Of a stretch of DNA of 64,000 bases, positions 18,714-29,710 are shown piece by piece. This DNA is from Nostoc cf. commune SO-36. GTDB taxonomy: Bacteria; Cyanobacteriota; Cyanobacteriia; Cyanobacteriales; Nostocaceae. The stretch is from NCBI RefSeq assembly GCF_023734775.1, contig NZ_AP025732.1, positions 2,672,501-2,736,500 on the forward strand, read 5' to 3'. The notes under the pieces were generated by a model. That model worked only from the letters and a program-made list of their open reading frames with translations, was not told where the DNA came from and did not search any database. The translations under genes were made by a program, and so were the position numbers. The first letter of the stretch is position 1. Every line of letters starts with the position of its first letter.

Positions 18714-20122
18714 ATGCAAAGACAGCGATCGCTATTAATTTTGATTTTAGTCCTGATAATCGCCGCTATTACGGTGATTGCTACAATCCCGATACCTCTT
18801 GGGCTGGACTTACGCGGAGGTTCACAACTCACAATTCAGGTGAAACCGTCAGCAGAAATTCCCCAAATCACCGAACGAGAATTGGAAGGTGTGAAAAAAG
18901 TTGTCGAAGGTCGGATTAATGGTCTGGGTGTTTCTGAGCCATTGATCCAAACAGTCGGCGCAGATAAAATATTGGTGCAACTACCAGGAGTTAATGACCC
19001 AGAGCAAGCTGAACGGGTCTTAGGGGGTACGGCGCAGTTAGAATTTCGGACCCAAAAACCGAATACAGAAACTCAACTACTTGCTTATCAAGCATCTAGA
19101 GTCGAATTGAAAGCCAAGCAAGAAGAGTTAAAAAGAGTTCAGATAAAGCAGCAATTGTCAAGAATCAAGAAGATTTACAAAAAAATAATCAAGCGATCGC
19201 AGAATTGTTTGAAAGCACCAATCCACCGCTAATTGGCAAATACCTCAAGGATGCTTATGGTGAACCCACTCAAGGTAACAACTGGAATGTTGCCATTCGC
19301 TTCGACCAAAAAGGTGGTGAACTATTTGCCAATTTGACAAAAAATCTCGCTGGTACTGGGCGTAGTATTGGTGTTTTTCTGGACAATGAAGTGATCAGCG
19401 CTCCTACCGTGGGTATAGAATTTGCTGCTACTGGCATTACTGGTGGTTCTGCCGTAATTACAGGACGGTTTACCCCCCAAGAAGCCAATGACTTAGGCGT
19501 GCAGTTACGCGGTGGCGCATTACCCGTACCGGTAGAAATTGCAGAAATTCGCACTGTTGGGGCAACCTTGGGTAAAGACAGTATCACTAGCAGTATCTAT
19601 GCTGGGATCGGTGGTCTGACTTTAGTATTAATATTTATGGTAGTGTACTATAGACTACCAGGACTGATTGCCAATGTAGCACTATTGATCTACGCCCTGC
19701 TAACCTGGGCTACCTTTGCTTTGTTGGGTGTCACCCTTACTCTGCCAGGAATTGCCGGTTTTATCCTCAGTATTGGGATGGCAGTGGATGCAAATGTACT
19801 AATTTTTGAGCGGACGCGGGAAGAATTGCAAGCAGGCAAATCCCTATATCGTTCTGTAGAATCTGGTTTTTACCGCGCCTTTTCCAGTATTTTAGATGGC
19901 AACGTAACTACAGTCATTGCTTGTGCTGCACTATTCTGGCTGGGGGCTGGTTTGGTGAAAGGCTTCGCTCTAACTCTGGCTTTGGGCGTAGCAGTGAGTA
20001 TGTTTACAGCAATTACCTGTAGTCGCACCTTGATGTTTTTAGCAATTACAATTCCCGCACTCAAGAAACCAGAACTTTTCTGTCCGAACCTGCCAACATC
20101 AAATAAGGCAGAGGTGGCTTAA
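18714..20122 (+). CDS. secD: Protein translocase subunit SecD, frameshifted near 19140
   Basis: Two frames (to 19232, and from about 19142 to 20122) encode one SecD of about 470 residues. The N-terminal membrane segment (residues 5-27), the family motif LDLRGG and the first periplasmic part are in the first frame. The second starts at DKAAIVKNQ... and carries [19 protein letters not shown], the [13 protein letters not shown] region and five membrane segments with [17 protein letters not shown]. Restoring one base at 19139-19141 joins the frames in the charged periplasmic linker. SecDF uses the proton gradient to help proteins leave the Sec channel, so a true knockout is unlikely. Start ATG 18714 is preferred to TTG 18693. 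The stop overlaps secF (TAATG). Confidence 0.88.
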
Positions 20123-21108
20123 TGAAACTAAGTGTTAACAAATCGCGATCGCTTTGGTGGGCTATTTCTAGTGCCATCATTCTGGCTGGTATCATCTCAA
20201 TGGTGATTTCTTGGCAAAACCCGAACATCAAAGCACCCCTACGTCCCAGTTTGGATTTTGTCGGTGGTACACGATTACAGTTTGAACGAGATTGTACCAA
20301 ACCCGGTAACTGCGACCAGCCAATTGATATCAATATCGTTCGGGAAGTAGCTAAAGCACAGGGGTTAGGTGATAGCAGCATCCAAATTGTTGCTGACAAA
20401 GGTACTGGTGCGGAAAATGGTATACTGATTCGCACAAAAAACTTGGCTCGTGAACAGCGTACCAATTTGCAAAATGCCTTAAGTGAAAAAGTCGGTACTT
20501 TTGACGAGCAAAAAAATCAATTTGACACAGTTGGCCCAACTCTGGGGGCAGAGCTGTTTAGGTCTGGGGTAATAGCTCTAATAGTTTCCTTTGCAGGCAT
20601 CATAATCTACTTGACCTTCCGGTTTCAGTTGGATTATGCGGTGTTTGCGATCGTTGCGCTATTACATGATGTCTTCATCACGGCAGGGATTTTTTCGATT
20701 TTTGGTTTAGTATTGGGTACTGAAGTAGATAGCCTGTTCATCGTTGCTCTACTGACAATTACAGGTTTCTCAGTCAACGATACAGTGGTAATTTACGATC
20801 GCATTCGGGAAACTCTCAAGACCAATCCCAACGGAGCGATCGCTGACATTGTGGATGATGCAGTTAACCAAACTTTAGGACGGTCAATCAACACAACCTT
20901 TACTACAATGCTGTCATTGTTTGCTATCTTTCTGTTTGGCGGCGAAACTCTGAAAAACTTTGCTTTAGCTCTAATTATTGGCTTTACAGCAGGGGCTTAT
21001 TCAAGTATTTTCATCGCCAGTACTCTTCTAACTTTCTGGCGAGAGCGCAATGGTCAAGCAACTATGGTAGTCAGTGGTGAGTCGATTGATACATCTGCTG
21101 GTAACTAA
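20122..21108 (+). CDS. secF: Protein translocase subunit SecF
   Basis: The 328-residue SecF begins in the secD stop codon, indicating translational coupling. It has an N-terminal membrane segment (about 12-30), the [10 protein letters not shown] motif (about 48), a periplasmic domain, and five C-terminal membrane segments including [15 protein letters not shown] (about 216-230). The family acts with SecD and SecYEG in membrane and lumen/periplasm export. Intact and of normal length. Confidence 0.96.
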   Translation: MKLSVNKSRSLWWAISSAIILAGIISMVISWQNPNIKAPLRPSLDFVGGTRLQFERDCTKPGNCDQPIDINIVREVAKAQGLGDSSIQIVADKGTGAENGILIRTKNLAREQRTNLQNALSEKVGTFDEQKNQFDTVGPTLGAELFRSGVIALIVSFAGIIIYLTFRFQLDYAVFAIVALLHDVFITAGIFSIFGLVLGTEVDSLFIVALLTITGFSVNDTVVIYDRIRETLKTNPNGAIADIVDDAVNQTLGRSINTTFTTMLSLFAIFLFGGETLKNFALALIIGFTAGAYSSIFIASTLLTFWRERNGQATMVVSGESIDTSAGN

Positions 21109-21230
21109 TCATTGGGCATTGGGAATTGGGCATTGGGCATTGGTTATTCTTTTTTTCTCCCTTGTTCTCCTTATCTTCCCCTGCTTCCCCTGCCTCCGCT
21201 ACTCCCTCATCCCCCACCTTCCCACAGCCT
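21109..21230. repeat. STRR repeats after secF
   Basis: Tandem ATTGGGC/ATTGGGA units are followed by a CT-rich stretch (CTTCCCCTGCTTCCCCTGCC). This arrangement of GGGCATT repeats followed by CTCCC-type repeats recurs near 18550 and 27790. Confidence 0.65.
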
Positions 21231-21623
21231 ATGGATCAATCCGAACAATTGTCAATAACTGACCCTTCGTTTGCTCAACAAGTACAAAGGCTACATCAGC
21301 TAACAGTATATGGCAGGTGGCTGTTTGTGGGCTGTTTATGGCTGACCATTGCGCCTGTTTCTTTGTGGGGTCTACGTACAGAAATTGCTCTGTGGCAACA
21401 ATATTTTACCTGGGTGGCAGTGAGATTTGGACTCTTCTACCATCCACTGTCTACCTTTGGTCTAGCCTTTTGTCTGGGGATGACGGCTTCTGTTTTAATT
21501 TGGCAAAGTCGGAATATTCTATTTGGACTACCATCGCAGGAAAAACAACGCTTAGAAAAACAAGTTTATCGGATACGTCAACAAGGGCCAACTCATCCTC
21601 TATGGAAGTGGGTTTGTCATTAA
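21231..21623 (+). CDS. Conserved cyanobacterial membrane protein, unknown function
   Basis: The product is 130 residues from ATG 21231 (MDQSEQLSITDPSF). The frame continues upstream, but that part translates the STRR array and is rejected. Two membrane segments are seen (about 30-52 and 75-98), with a basic cytoplasmic tail (EKQRLEKQVYRIRQQ). I do not recognise a family with assigned function. It follows secF by about 120 bases of repeats in the same direction, so it may be transcribed with secDF. Confidence 0.7.
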   Translation: MDQSEQLSITDPSFAQQVQRLHQLTVYGRWLFVGCLWLTIAPVSLWGLRTEIALWQQYFTWVAVRFGLFYHPLSTFGLAFCLGMTASVLIWQSRNILFGLPSQEKQRLEKQVYRIRQQGPTHPLWKWVCH

Positions 21624-21800
21624 TTTTTCTTTCTCGTTGCATATACATATACACGTACAGCAATTTCTAGCAAAATAGAACTTAAACATACTAGATATCT
21701 GGTGAAAAAGAATTGTTTTGACGTAGCACTGCGACATCTCTAAAAAAGTTCTGGATAACGCATATTTACAGCAGTTTCCAGGTAAATAGACCACGCGGTA

Positions 21801-21820
21801 GGGCGCAAGTCCTTGCGCCC
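21801..21820. repeat. Palindromic GGGCGCAAG/CTTGCGCCC hairpin
   Basis: A perfect 9-bp stem with a two-base loop lies in the spacer between the membrane protein and the acetyltransferase. A related GGCGCAAGTGCTTGCGC copy occurs at about 23459-23475. It is a dispersed palindromic repeat. Confidence 0.55.
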
Positions 21821-21907
21821 TGACGATGGATGTGATTCAAATACATGATTTCTGCTGTAATTTCTGAAGATGTCTACTAAAGATACTGCCAAAAGTGGAT
21901 GCCATAC

Positions 21908-22378
21908 ATGAACGAGTCTCAAATTCAATTTAGCGATCGCAAGTCTGAAATTGACCTTTACCAACTCCAAGAACTGTTAAACCTTTCAGCTTTCTGGGCA
22001 AAGGGACGCAGTATTGAGGATTTAGGTATAGCCATTGCCAACAGTGAGCCAGTGATTTCCGTCTGCCTTAGCGATCGACTCATTGGCTTTGCTAGAGCAA
22101 CATCTGATGGCATATATCGCGCCACAATTTGGGATGTTGTAATTCATCCAGAGTATCAACATAGTGGATTGGGAAGCAATTTAGTAGAAACCCTTTTGAG
22201 ACATCCCCGCATGAAATGGGTTGAGCGCGTTTACCTGATGACTACTCACCAGCAGGGTTTCTACGAAAAGATTGGTTTTGAAACTAACAGCACCACTACA
22301 ATGGTGCTGCACAACTTAGCTAACCGTGCTTTTGTTTCTGCTACAGAAGTCCAGTTTCAGGAATCACTAGGGGGATAG
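21908..22378 (+). CDS. GNAT family N-acetyltransferase (Ycf52-like)
   Basis: This protein of about 156 residues (ATG 21908; ATG 21899 is also possible) has the GNAT core: [33 protein letters not shown] split across residues 60-95, the acetyl-CoA loop HSGLGSNLVE, and a C-terminal FYEKIGF. GNAT enzymes move acetyl from acetyl-CoA to amines; the substrate is unknown. A paralogue lies at 26912-27463. Its last 38 bases overlap the end of the convergent kinase gene. Confidence 0.88.
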   Translation: MNESQIQFSDRKSEIDLYQLQELLNLSAFWAKGRSIEDLGIAIANSEPVISVCLSDRLIGFARATSDGIYRATIWDVVIHPEYQHSGLGSNLVETLLRHPRMKWVERVYLMTTHQQGFYEKIGFETNSTTTMVLHNLANRAFVSATEVQFQESLGG

Positions 22379-23282
22379 AAATTTGTACCCTGGTAAATTG
22401 CTGAGATGATTCCTTTTCAACGGTCGTAGGTAGAATTTCTAACTTTCCTCCCATAACTTCCACCAACGTCTGATTCATCAATAGCCTCATTCCTGGGGAA
22501 AGAGCAGCATTTTTTTGACCAATCTCGGTCAAATGATCTTCAGATTTGAGCAAATCAATCGGCTCGCTCCAGGGTATGGCATGGGTTGGTAAATCCAGCC
22601 AAATGTTTACAAAATTATTTTTAGGTAGGGTGCTACTGGAAAGACAGATACTGCCTTCCTCCATCTGAGTAATGGCAGTGTCTATTAAACTTATCAATAC
22701 TTGGCGGAGCCAGAGATAATCTGTCAAAACATAAATTTCTGGATCGACGGGTAACAATTGCAAGGGAAAATTACGATTTGCCGCCAGCATATAAGTTAAG
22801 TCATGAACCTCCTGAAAAATTTGGGCTAAGGGTCTGGGTTGAATATCTAATTTATTGGTGCCATGTTCAGCTCTAGCAACGTTGAGAATTTCATCCATTA
22901 GCTTCAGCAACTTCAGTGTGCGCTCGTGAGCTTGGGCAATAAATTCTCGCTCTTCAGCTGGACTTTCACACAAATCTGACAAAATTAACTGATGTAAGCC
23001 GAGCAAACCATTAAAAGGCGATCGCAATTCATGGGTAGTCCGCGCCAAAAAACCAGCTTTAAACAGGCTCATTTCCCTTGCCATAAGGTATGCCAGCTGC
23101 GTTTGCTGTAGCTGTTGCGATATTGGTGGCATATCCTGTGGAGCTAATGGCGCTACTGGGGATGAGCTAGATGAAACATTTGGCGATGCCTGCGGCGGCT
23201 GTAGCCATCGCCCAAATAACTGACAGAAAACCATACCTAGGGCTATTCCTGCTCCTAGATACATCCAGTTGCTCCAATTCAT
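22341..23282 (-). CDS. Membrane-anchored histidine kinase-like protein with degenerate ATPase domain
   Basis: This 313-residue protein has one N-terminal membrane segment (about 7-25), a Ser/Pro-rich linker, and a canonical HisKA phosphoacceptor box ARTTHELRSPFNGLLGL near residue 80. The downstream ATPase-like region has an N-box-like LRQVLISLIDTAITQ but no recognisable G1 (DxGxG) or G2 (GxGLGL) boxes; the G1 position reads WLDLPTHAIPW. It therefore may not hydrolyse ATP and could be a phosphoacceptor partner for another kinase. Its 3' end overlaps the acetyltransferase gene tail to tail. Confidence 0.78.
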   Translation of the reverse strand: MNWSNWMYLGAGIALGMVFCQLFGRWLQPPQASPNVSSSSSPVAPLAPQDMPPISQQLQQTQLAYLMAREMSLFKAGFLARTTHELRSPFNGLLGLHQLILSDLCESPAEEREFIAQAHERTLKLLKLMDEILNVARAEHGTNKLDIQPRPLAQIFQEVHDLTYMLAANRNFPLQLLPVDPEIYVLTDYLWLRQVLISLIDTAITQMEEGSICLSSSTLPKNNFVNIWLDLPTHAIPWSEPIDLLKSEDHLTEIGQKNAALSPGMRLLMNQTLVEVMGGKLEILPTTVEKESSQQFTRVQISIPLVIPETGLL

Positions 23283-23455
23283 AATCTGGCAATATTAACT
23301 GTTAATTGACCACAACAGCGCAAACTAAACTTCCAGATTTGTCTGTTGTTCAAATCACGGAAAACAACATTATAGCTACCTGTATGTGGTTATCAGTCTA
23401 AATCTCTAAGGTACTGACAAAAAATAAATTATCTAAAATTATTTGTAGATTTGTC

Positions 23456-23540
23456 GTGGCGCAAGTGCTTGCGCTCCGATGTACCCTGCGGGACGCTCAC
23501 GCGTAGCTTGCTTCCCCGAAGGGGTACGCGGAACGTGGGA
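23456..23540. repeat. Cluster of dispersed GC-rich palindromic repeats
   Basis: The region reads as nested palindromes (GGCGCAAGTGCTTGCGC, CCTGCGGGACGCTCACGCGTAGC, TTCCCCGAAGGGGTACGCG). It is far more GC-rich than its surroundings. It lies directly after the sua5 gene on the minus strand. Confidence 0.6.
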
Positions 23541-23548
23541 TGTTTTTT

Positions 23549-24142
23549 CTAACTAGAAATCTCTAACTCGATCGCTCCTTGCCGCAAAATTTGCCAATTT
23601 ATTCCTGTCCATTTGGCAACGGTGGAAGGTATACCCATCGCTGGCGTTTCATCCTGGTATTCCGTTGTTGCTATCAGAACTTTGGGAAACTGAGTTTCAA
23701 TTTCTGCCATTGTTTGCAAAGGCGGCTGACCAGAAAAATTGGCGCTAGTTGTGGCAAGAGGGCCTGTTTGCGCCAAAATAGTTTGAGCGATCGCACTGTT
23801 CGGGACTCGAATACCAACTGTTGTTGGATCAATGGGATTCATAACTTTTGGTAAGCGATCGCTTGCTGGTAAAACTAATGTCAGCCCTCCTGGCCAATAT
23901 TTATCTGCTAGTTCTTGCCAAACTTTATACTCATTCTCACTACCTTTGACATAGGGCCACAAATCTTCAGCACTAGCTGCCATCAAAATCAAAGGTTTAT
24001 CTTGACTGCGTTGTTTCGCCGCAAAAATTAATCCGGCTTTTTCTGGTATCGTTGCAAGTGCCGGAACGGTATCAGTGGGAAAGCTTACCAAAAGACCAGC
24101 GCGTGCGCCATCAATTAGATTTGTTAGAGAAACTTGTGTCAT
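23549..24142 (-). CDS. L-threonylcarbamoyladenylate synthase (Sua5/YrdC/YciO family)
   Basis: The 197-residue YrdC-fold protein has SFPTDTVPALA (about 19-29), KQRSQDKPL (about 43-51) with the nucleotide-binding basic residues, and TTSANFSGQPP (about 131-141). The family makes threonylcarbamoyl-AMP from threonine, bicarbonate and ATP, the precursor for the t6A modification of ANN-decoding tRNAs; TsaD, the next-step enzyme, is encoded in this window at 29815-30864. It lies 57 bases after prmC in the same direction and is probably co-transcribed with it. A YciO-type paralogue function cannot be excluded. Confidence 0.9.
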   Translation of the reverse strand: MTQVSLTNLIDGARAGLLVSFPTDTVPALATIPEKAGLIFAAKQRSQDKPLILMAASAEDLWPYVKGSENEYKVWQELADKYWPGGLTLVLPASDRLPKVMNPIDPTTVGIRVPNSAIAQTILAQTGPLATTSANFSGQPPLQTMAEIETQFPKVLIATTEYQDETPAMGIPSTVAKWTGINWQILRQGAIELEISS

Positions 24143-24199
24143 TTTTGTAAGTTTGGGTATGGGGCATTTTTCCTCTTCCTATGCCCCATGCCCTATTTT

Positions 24200-25087
24200 C
24201 TAACTTTTGTAGGCAAGGGCAAAACGTTCAATTCCAGCTAAATCACTGTGAATTTGAATTTTACAATAGCTACCTTGATTTTGCAAAAGTTCTCGCACTG
24301 CATCCGCCTGCCCTGCCATCATCTCAATTAACCACACGCCGCCCGGTTGCAAATAACTAGGGGAGATTTCTATCAAATGGCGAATGCAATCTAAGCCATC
24401 AGCGCCACCATCCAAAGCTAGATGTGGTTCATGGTTAACTACTTCTGCTTGCAGAGTAGGTAAGGTACTGGTGGGTATGTAAGGGGGATTCGACACCATA
24501 CCACTGAACTGACCTTTGAGAAATGTCAGTGGCTCCCACCAAGAACCTTGATAAAATCGAATCCGGTCAGCAAAACCCAAATTATCGGCGTTGGCTTGGG
24601 CGATCGCCAAAGCCTCTAAACTGTAATCAACAGCATGAATTATTGATTTTGGCAAGACATCTGCTAATCCCAGTGCGATCGCCCCACTACCAGTACCTAA
24701 ATCTGCCCAGTGTCCTGAACCATTACTAGCAGATGCTAAAGCTAAATCAATTAATAATTCTGTCTCTGGTCTGGGAATCAAAACCGCACTCGACACCGCG
24801 ACTTGAAAGTTACGCCAAGGTGTAACTCCGGCAATATACTGCACTGGTAAGCGATCATTTAATCGCCTCTGCCACAAACGATCTAACTCTTTTAAAGGCA
24901 ATTGCAGCTGAATTTGCGGCCAGTTTTTAAAAGACTCCAAACGCAGTGCCAAGCGGTCTAACCCAGCAATTTCGAGCAGCAACCAATCTACTTCCATTGG
25001 GGGGACATCAGTGGCGATCGCTGCTTGCATAGCTGCGTTTCGCCATTGCCAAAGTTCTAAACCAGATATCAGATGTTTCTCCCCCAT
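24200..25087 (-). CDS. prmC: Release factor glutamine methyltransferase
   Basis: The 295-residue PrmC/HemK protein has an N-terminal helical domain (about 1-90), SAM-binding motif ADLGTGSGAIALGLA near residue 138, and the catalytic NPPY motif in VSNPPYIPTS near 200. It methylates the glutamine of the GGQ motif in RF1 and RF2. The gene sits between the Tic22-like gene (24-base gap) and sua5 (57-base gap) on the same strand, forming a likely operon. Confidence 0.95.
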   Translation of the reverse strand: MGEKHLISGLELWQWRNAAMQAAIATDVPPMEVDWLLLEIAGLDRLALRLESFKNWPQIQLQLPLKELDRLWQRRLNDRLPVQYIAGVTPWRNFQVAVSSAVLIPRPETELLIDLALASASNGSGHWADLGTGSGAIALGLADVLPKSIIHAVDYSLEALAIAQANADNLGFADRIRFYQGSWWEPLTFLKGQFSGMVSNPPYIPTSTLPTLQAEVVNHEPHLALDGGADGLDCIRHLIEISPSYLQPGGVWLIEMMAGQADAVRELLQNQGSYCKIQIHSDLAGIERFALAYKS

Positions 25088-25112
25088 GCCTCAACCTTGA
25101 AGTGCATATCCG

Positions 25113-25928
25113 TTATTTTTTCGGAGCGGGCGCAGCAGGCTTGGCGGCTGGTGATTGATTCGGCGCAAGCGATCGAATGAAATTGATCGACTCTCTCGAT
25201 GGATACAGAACAATTTTATTGATACTAGGGTCGCTGCTGCTATTAAGAGCCTCCATAACACCGTACAAATCCACCACTTGAATTTCAGTGTTGTTTGCTT
25301 CCTTGGGCACGGCTTTTTTGAATTCGTCTAACAAAGCAACTGCTTGTTCTTTTTCAAAAAAGAATGGAATTAATCGCTCTTTGCCTTGTGCAACCGGAAT
25401 GGTTATGTAGCTATTATCTTTCTTAAATTTGGGTACAAATAAGGGAATACCATTGAATTGCTCCCCTTTTTTACCATTCTGACTCATCAAACTAGTTGCC
25501 GATGCTACTTGCTGCTGCGTCGGTACTAAAGTATAAATCACAGAATCTGGTTTCTTTTTGCTTTCTTGCACTATTTTATAGTAGTCTGCCAGGGACAAAG
25601 GTCTAACCTGTAAAGTCCCTGCCAACTGGGGATTTTCTTTCTTGAGCCGATTGTCAAGGAATTTTTGAGCATCTTGCTTGCTAATAAAAAATCCAACTTG
25701 CGAGATCGTCTTCGATGCGTTGTTCCTCGAAAGAACTACGAATTCGCCTTTAGGATTGGTGAGCGTGAATACAGGTACTTCTTGGAGCTTTTTCACTACC
25801 TGATCTTGTGGCAAAGCGATCGCCTCTAGATTACCTATTCCTGGTAGATTGCCTATTCCTGAAAGCCCCGTGAAAAATACACTGCCAGCTATACCCAATG
25901 TTGCGCCCAAGCGAATAAATGATTTCAT
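25113..25928 (-). CDS. Tic22-like family protein
   Basis: The product is 271 residues from ATG 25928, chosen because GAGGAG lies 6 bases upstream; an in-frame extension to 25991 lacks such a site. A signal peptide is present (about 1-37, ending AIA). Two repeated Tic22-like halves follow: VPVFTLTNPKGEFVV with VGFFISKQDAQKFLD, and IPLFVPKFKKDNSYI with LIPFFFEKEQAVALLDEF. The C-terminus is Pro/Ala/Lys-rich. Cyanobacterial Tic22 homologues are periplasmic or lumenal and contribute to outer-membrane biogenesis. First gene of the prmC-sua5 run. Confidence 0.88.
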   Translation of the reverse strand: MKSFIRLGATLGIAGSVFFTGLSGIGNLPGIGNLEAIALPQDQVVKKLQEVPVFTLTNPKGEFVVLSRNNASKTISQVGFFISKQDAQKFLDNRLKKENPQLAGTLQVRPLSLADYYKIVQESKKKPDSVIYTLVPTQQQVASATSLMSQNGKKGEQFNGIPLFVPKFKKDNSYITIPVAQGKERLIPFFFEKEQAVALLDEFKKAVPKEANNTEIQVVDLYGVMEALNSSSDPSINKIVLYPSRESINFIRSLAPNQSPAAKPAAPAPKK

Positions 25929-26535
25929 GACTGCTCCTCGCATCAATAGTCCAATTAAATCAAACAAGTGGTTGGATTTGCACAGCACCAACTAGCTTTA
26001 GTTATATAGCAATCTATTTCAGTTGCGAAAAATTCATTATGCGCGTTGAAGTTGAGTGTTAAGCGTCAACGGTCAAAATCCAATATTTCTCAGTTATTTA
26101 GAGTTGCTATAGTATCGGTTTCAGAAATTGACTGTACCAAAGTTGTGTTTTTCTCAGTTTCGCTTCGCTATTCACCGCGAAATGCCGTAGATGCCTATTA
26201 TATGTCTTCTCAAGCAGTGAAAATTTTGTCCCTCTGTGGAACTTTGAATATGATAGATGCCATTTTATCGGCTTTTTCTAATATTTAGCGACGCGATTAC
26301 TTAATTAATCGTTCCATCTGCAATTAGTTTAATATCTTCGCAAATTTATGCAAAGCTGAGTGTCACGATTATCTGACTGCTTAAGGAAGAAATTTGTATA
26401 CTAAGCTTTAAAAGCCAATGCAACATCAGAATAGCCTAACTAATTAATATTGTCCGTAAAAATGTGCAATTTAGTTGCACATCTTAGCAAAAAATTCTGG
26501 CTAATCTGCCTTAATATTTAACTCTACTAATTAAA
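25929..26535. other. AT-rich spacer between Tic22-like gene and tRNA-Pro
   Basis: I see no convincing gene. An 80-codon open frame at 26046-26288 has no ribosome site or family pattern. The stretch includes the Tic22-like gene promoter. No clear hairpins or tandem repeats. Confidence 0.4.
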
Positions 26536-26609
26536 TCGGGATGACAGGATTTGAACCTGCGGCATCCTGCTCCCAAAGCAGGCGCGCTACCAAGCTGCGC
26601 TACATCCCG
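26536..26609 (-). tRNA. trnP: tRNA-Pro (anticodon UGG)
   Basis: The minus strand folds as a 74-base tRNA: acceptor arm CGGGATG/CATCCCG plus discriminator A, D arm around GCGCAGCTTGGTAGCGC, anticodon stem CCTGC/GCAGG with 7-base loop TTTGGGA (anticodon TGG), and T arm with GGTTCAAATCC. The 3' CCA is not encoded. It reads proline CCA codons and, by wobble, other CCN codons. Confidence 0.97.
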
Positions 26610-26911
26610 GTTAGATATATATGCTTTTTTGGTTTGTTTTTTAACTTCCCATCAAAGCGATCGCGCTTCTACAAAAGCGTTAAATTAACTATATCACATA
26701 ACACTGCTAATGCCTAATATCTTTAGATATTCTGCAAAGACGAGCTAGATTACATCCTTACACTGAACCAAGGTTTTTCTGCCGACTTAGTTTTACAAGA
26801 AATGTACTTGCTTGTTCGTCGGCTGAACCTTGTCAAACCAAATCACAATAATAGATTTGTACTACTATACCTAATTTTATTGTGCGAATTGGGTTTTATT
26901 TGAATTGAGCG
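26610..26911. other. Spacer between tRNA-Pro and GNAT gene
   Basis: AT-rich, with one HIP1-like site near 26658. Beyond the likely tRNA promoter I see nothing in it. Confidence 0.4.
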
Positions 26912-27949
<1,038 letters not shown>

Positions 27950-28670
27950 ATGGCTTCTGGTTTAAAATCTTCGACACTGGAACTCCTAAAGCGCTTTAAC
28001 CGAGCGTTTCCCCAGTTTTATGAGCAATTCGTCAGTAGTGAAATTCAACTGCAAAATTTGCGGCTAGCGTACCGTCTCTATAAAACTAGACGCGCTGTTA
28101 TTGAGCTAAAACCGGAAGGTAGCAAAAGTGCGCTGCATTTTGCTTACCGCAACCAGTCTTTTCTCCTCAGCGATATTTTTGGTGTATTAGCAGCTTATGG
28201 GTTGACTATCCACGGTCTAAGTCTATACGGTCAGATCCGTCCGCCAATGTTAGTTTTTATCAAAACTGTTGGTGTCTCGTGGTAGTAAAGCCTTGACCGA
28301 TAAAACCGCAGAAAATGTCTGTCGTGCCATCCGCGAGGCTTTAGGAGGTCGGTTTGAGGTAGAAGAGATGCTAGCAGTAGAGTTCAATCTTGACACTGGC
28401 TTAGAGCAAGTACAAACTGAGTTCTATGTTGATCCAGTGTTTCATCTTCCTGCCCTAGTGATTGAAGCCGATAATCAACCAGGATTATTTTACAAAGTGA
28501 TGTATGCCATCTGGCAGGAAGACCTGCTGGTAGTCAATGCCAATTTACTGGTTTGGCGCGGACGTACACGGCTAATCCTCTACTTGTTGGGGCCGAATGA
28601 AAGCCTCATTCCTGAATATCTGGGTCACAAAATTGCTGAAGGAGTGCGACAGAGGTTGCTGGGTAAGTGA
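27950..28670 (+). CDS. ACT-domain-like protein of unknown function, frameshifted at 28262-28265
   Basis: Two overlapping frames form one protein of about 239 residues. The first half ends in a pattern like an ACT domain (FLLSDIFGVLAAYGLTIHGLS); the second half contains another (LPALVIEADNQPGLFYKVMYAI). Deleting one A from the AAAA run at 28262-28265 gives a smooth join, FIKLLVSRGSKALTDK. ACT domains usually bind amino acids and regulate enzymes; here there is no catalytic domain, and it resembles the tandem ACT part of GlnD-like proteins. The function is not known to me. The homopolymer indel suggests a sequencing error rather than gene loss. Confidence 0.72.
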
Positions 28671-28792
28671 AAAAAGTGCGGAGTGATGAGTTAAATAATT
28701 CGTAATTAAAAATTCATAACTGCTCACTTCTAATTTCTAACTCTTCCCACTTTGTATTTAGTCGCACCCGCCGTTAAGGGTACGATATAAGT

Positions 28793-29710
28793 ATGGCAAC
28801 TATCGAAATCTTGGGCGTTCCACACGCATACGAGCTAACGGCTCCCACTTCTTGCCCCTATGCTTTAGTCTTTATCCACGGTTGGCTTAATAGCCGTGGA
28901 TATTGGCAACCTGTGATTTCCCGCCTATCAGATGATTTGCAGTGCCTTTCCTATGATTTGCGGGGTTTTGGTGAATCCCAATCCCAGGTAAAAACCGATT
29001 TTAGCCGGGCACAAACGTCTTTGAGCCTGACACCCATCTCCAGTAGTGTGGTAGGCTCACCTTTCGATTCTCTATATACTCCTGCTGCTTATGCTCAGGA
29101 TTTAGCAGCTCTTCTCAAACAGCTCAATATTACCAGTGCTTGGCTAATTGGCCACTCCTTGGGTGGAACGATCGCTCTTTGGGGAGCAGATCAAATGCCT
29201 GAGTGTGTTAAGGGAGTGATCTGTATCAACGCTGGTGGTGGTATTTATCTAAAAGAATCCTTTGAGCAGTTTCGCTCGGCAGGTCAAAAATTTTTGCAAG
29301 TCCGTCCGCGTTGGCTGTCTCAAGTGCCTTTGATTGATTTGCTGTTTACCAGAGCTAGTGTGGCTCGTCCTTTAGATCGCTATTGGGCACGTCAACGGGT
29401 GATAGATTTCGTTGTGGCTGACCCAGAAGCGGCTCTAGGAAGTTTGTTAGACTCCACAACGGAAGAAGAAATCAATCGTTTACCTGAGCTAGTATCCCAA
29501 CTGAAGCAGCCAGTTTATTTTTTGGCTGGCGCTCAAGACAAGGTTATGGAACCCAAATATGTACGCCATTTAGCCAGCTTTCACAGACTGTTCCAATATT
29601 GTGGTGACAATGTTCTAGAAATTCCCAATTGCGGACACCTGGCTATGTTGGAACAGCCGGATGCAGTCGCCGATCACATCAGGGGGATAGTCAATAGTTA
29701 TAGGGTATAG
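28793..29710 (+). CDS. Alpha/beta hydrolase
   Basis: The 305-residue alpha/beta-hydrolase has the oxyanion region FIHGWLNSRGYW (about 26-37), strand YDLRGFGES, the nucleophile elbow GHSLGG (Ser about residue 123), the acid strand PVYFLAGAQDK and catalytic His in NCGHLAMLEQP near 282. The triad is complete, unlike the hydrolase at 8270-9180. Substrate cannot be named. A region between 60 and 90 is Ser/Thr-rich. It is convergent with tsaD, with an STRR array between them. Confidence 0.88.
   Translation: MATIEILGVPHAYELTAPTSCPYALVFIHGWLNSRGYWQPVISRLSDDLQCLSYDLRGFGESQSQVKTDFSRAQTSLSLTPISSSVVGSPFDSLYTPAAYAQDLAALLKQLNITSAWLIGHSLGGTIALWGADQMPECVKGVICINAGGGIYLKESFEQFRSAGQKFLQVRPRWLSQVPLIDLLFTRASVARPLDRYWARQRVIDFVVADPEAALGSLLDSTTEEEINRLPELVSQLKQPVYFLAGAQDKVMEPKYVRHLASFHRLFQYCGDNVLEIPNCGHLAMLEQPDAVADHIRGIVNSYRV

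Noticed and set aside
26046..26288. 80-codon open frame upstream of tRNA-Pro
   Set aside because: No ribosome site or recognisable domain; composition like the surrounding spacer.
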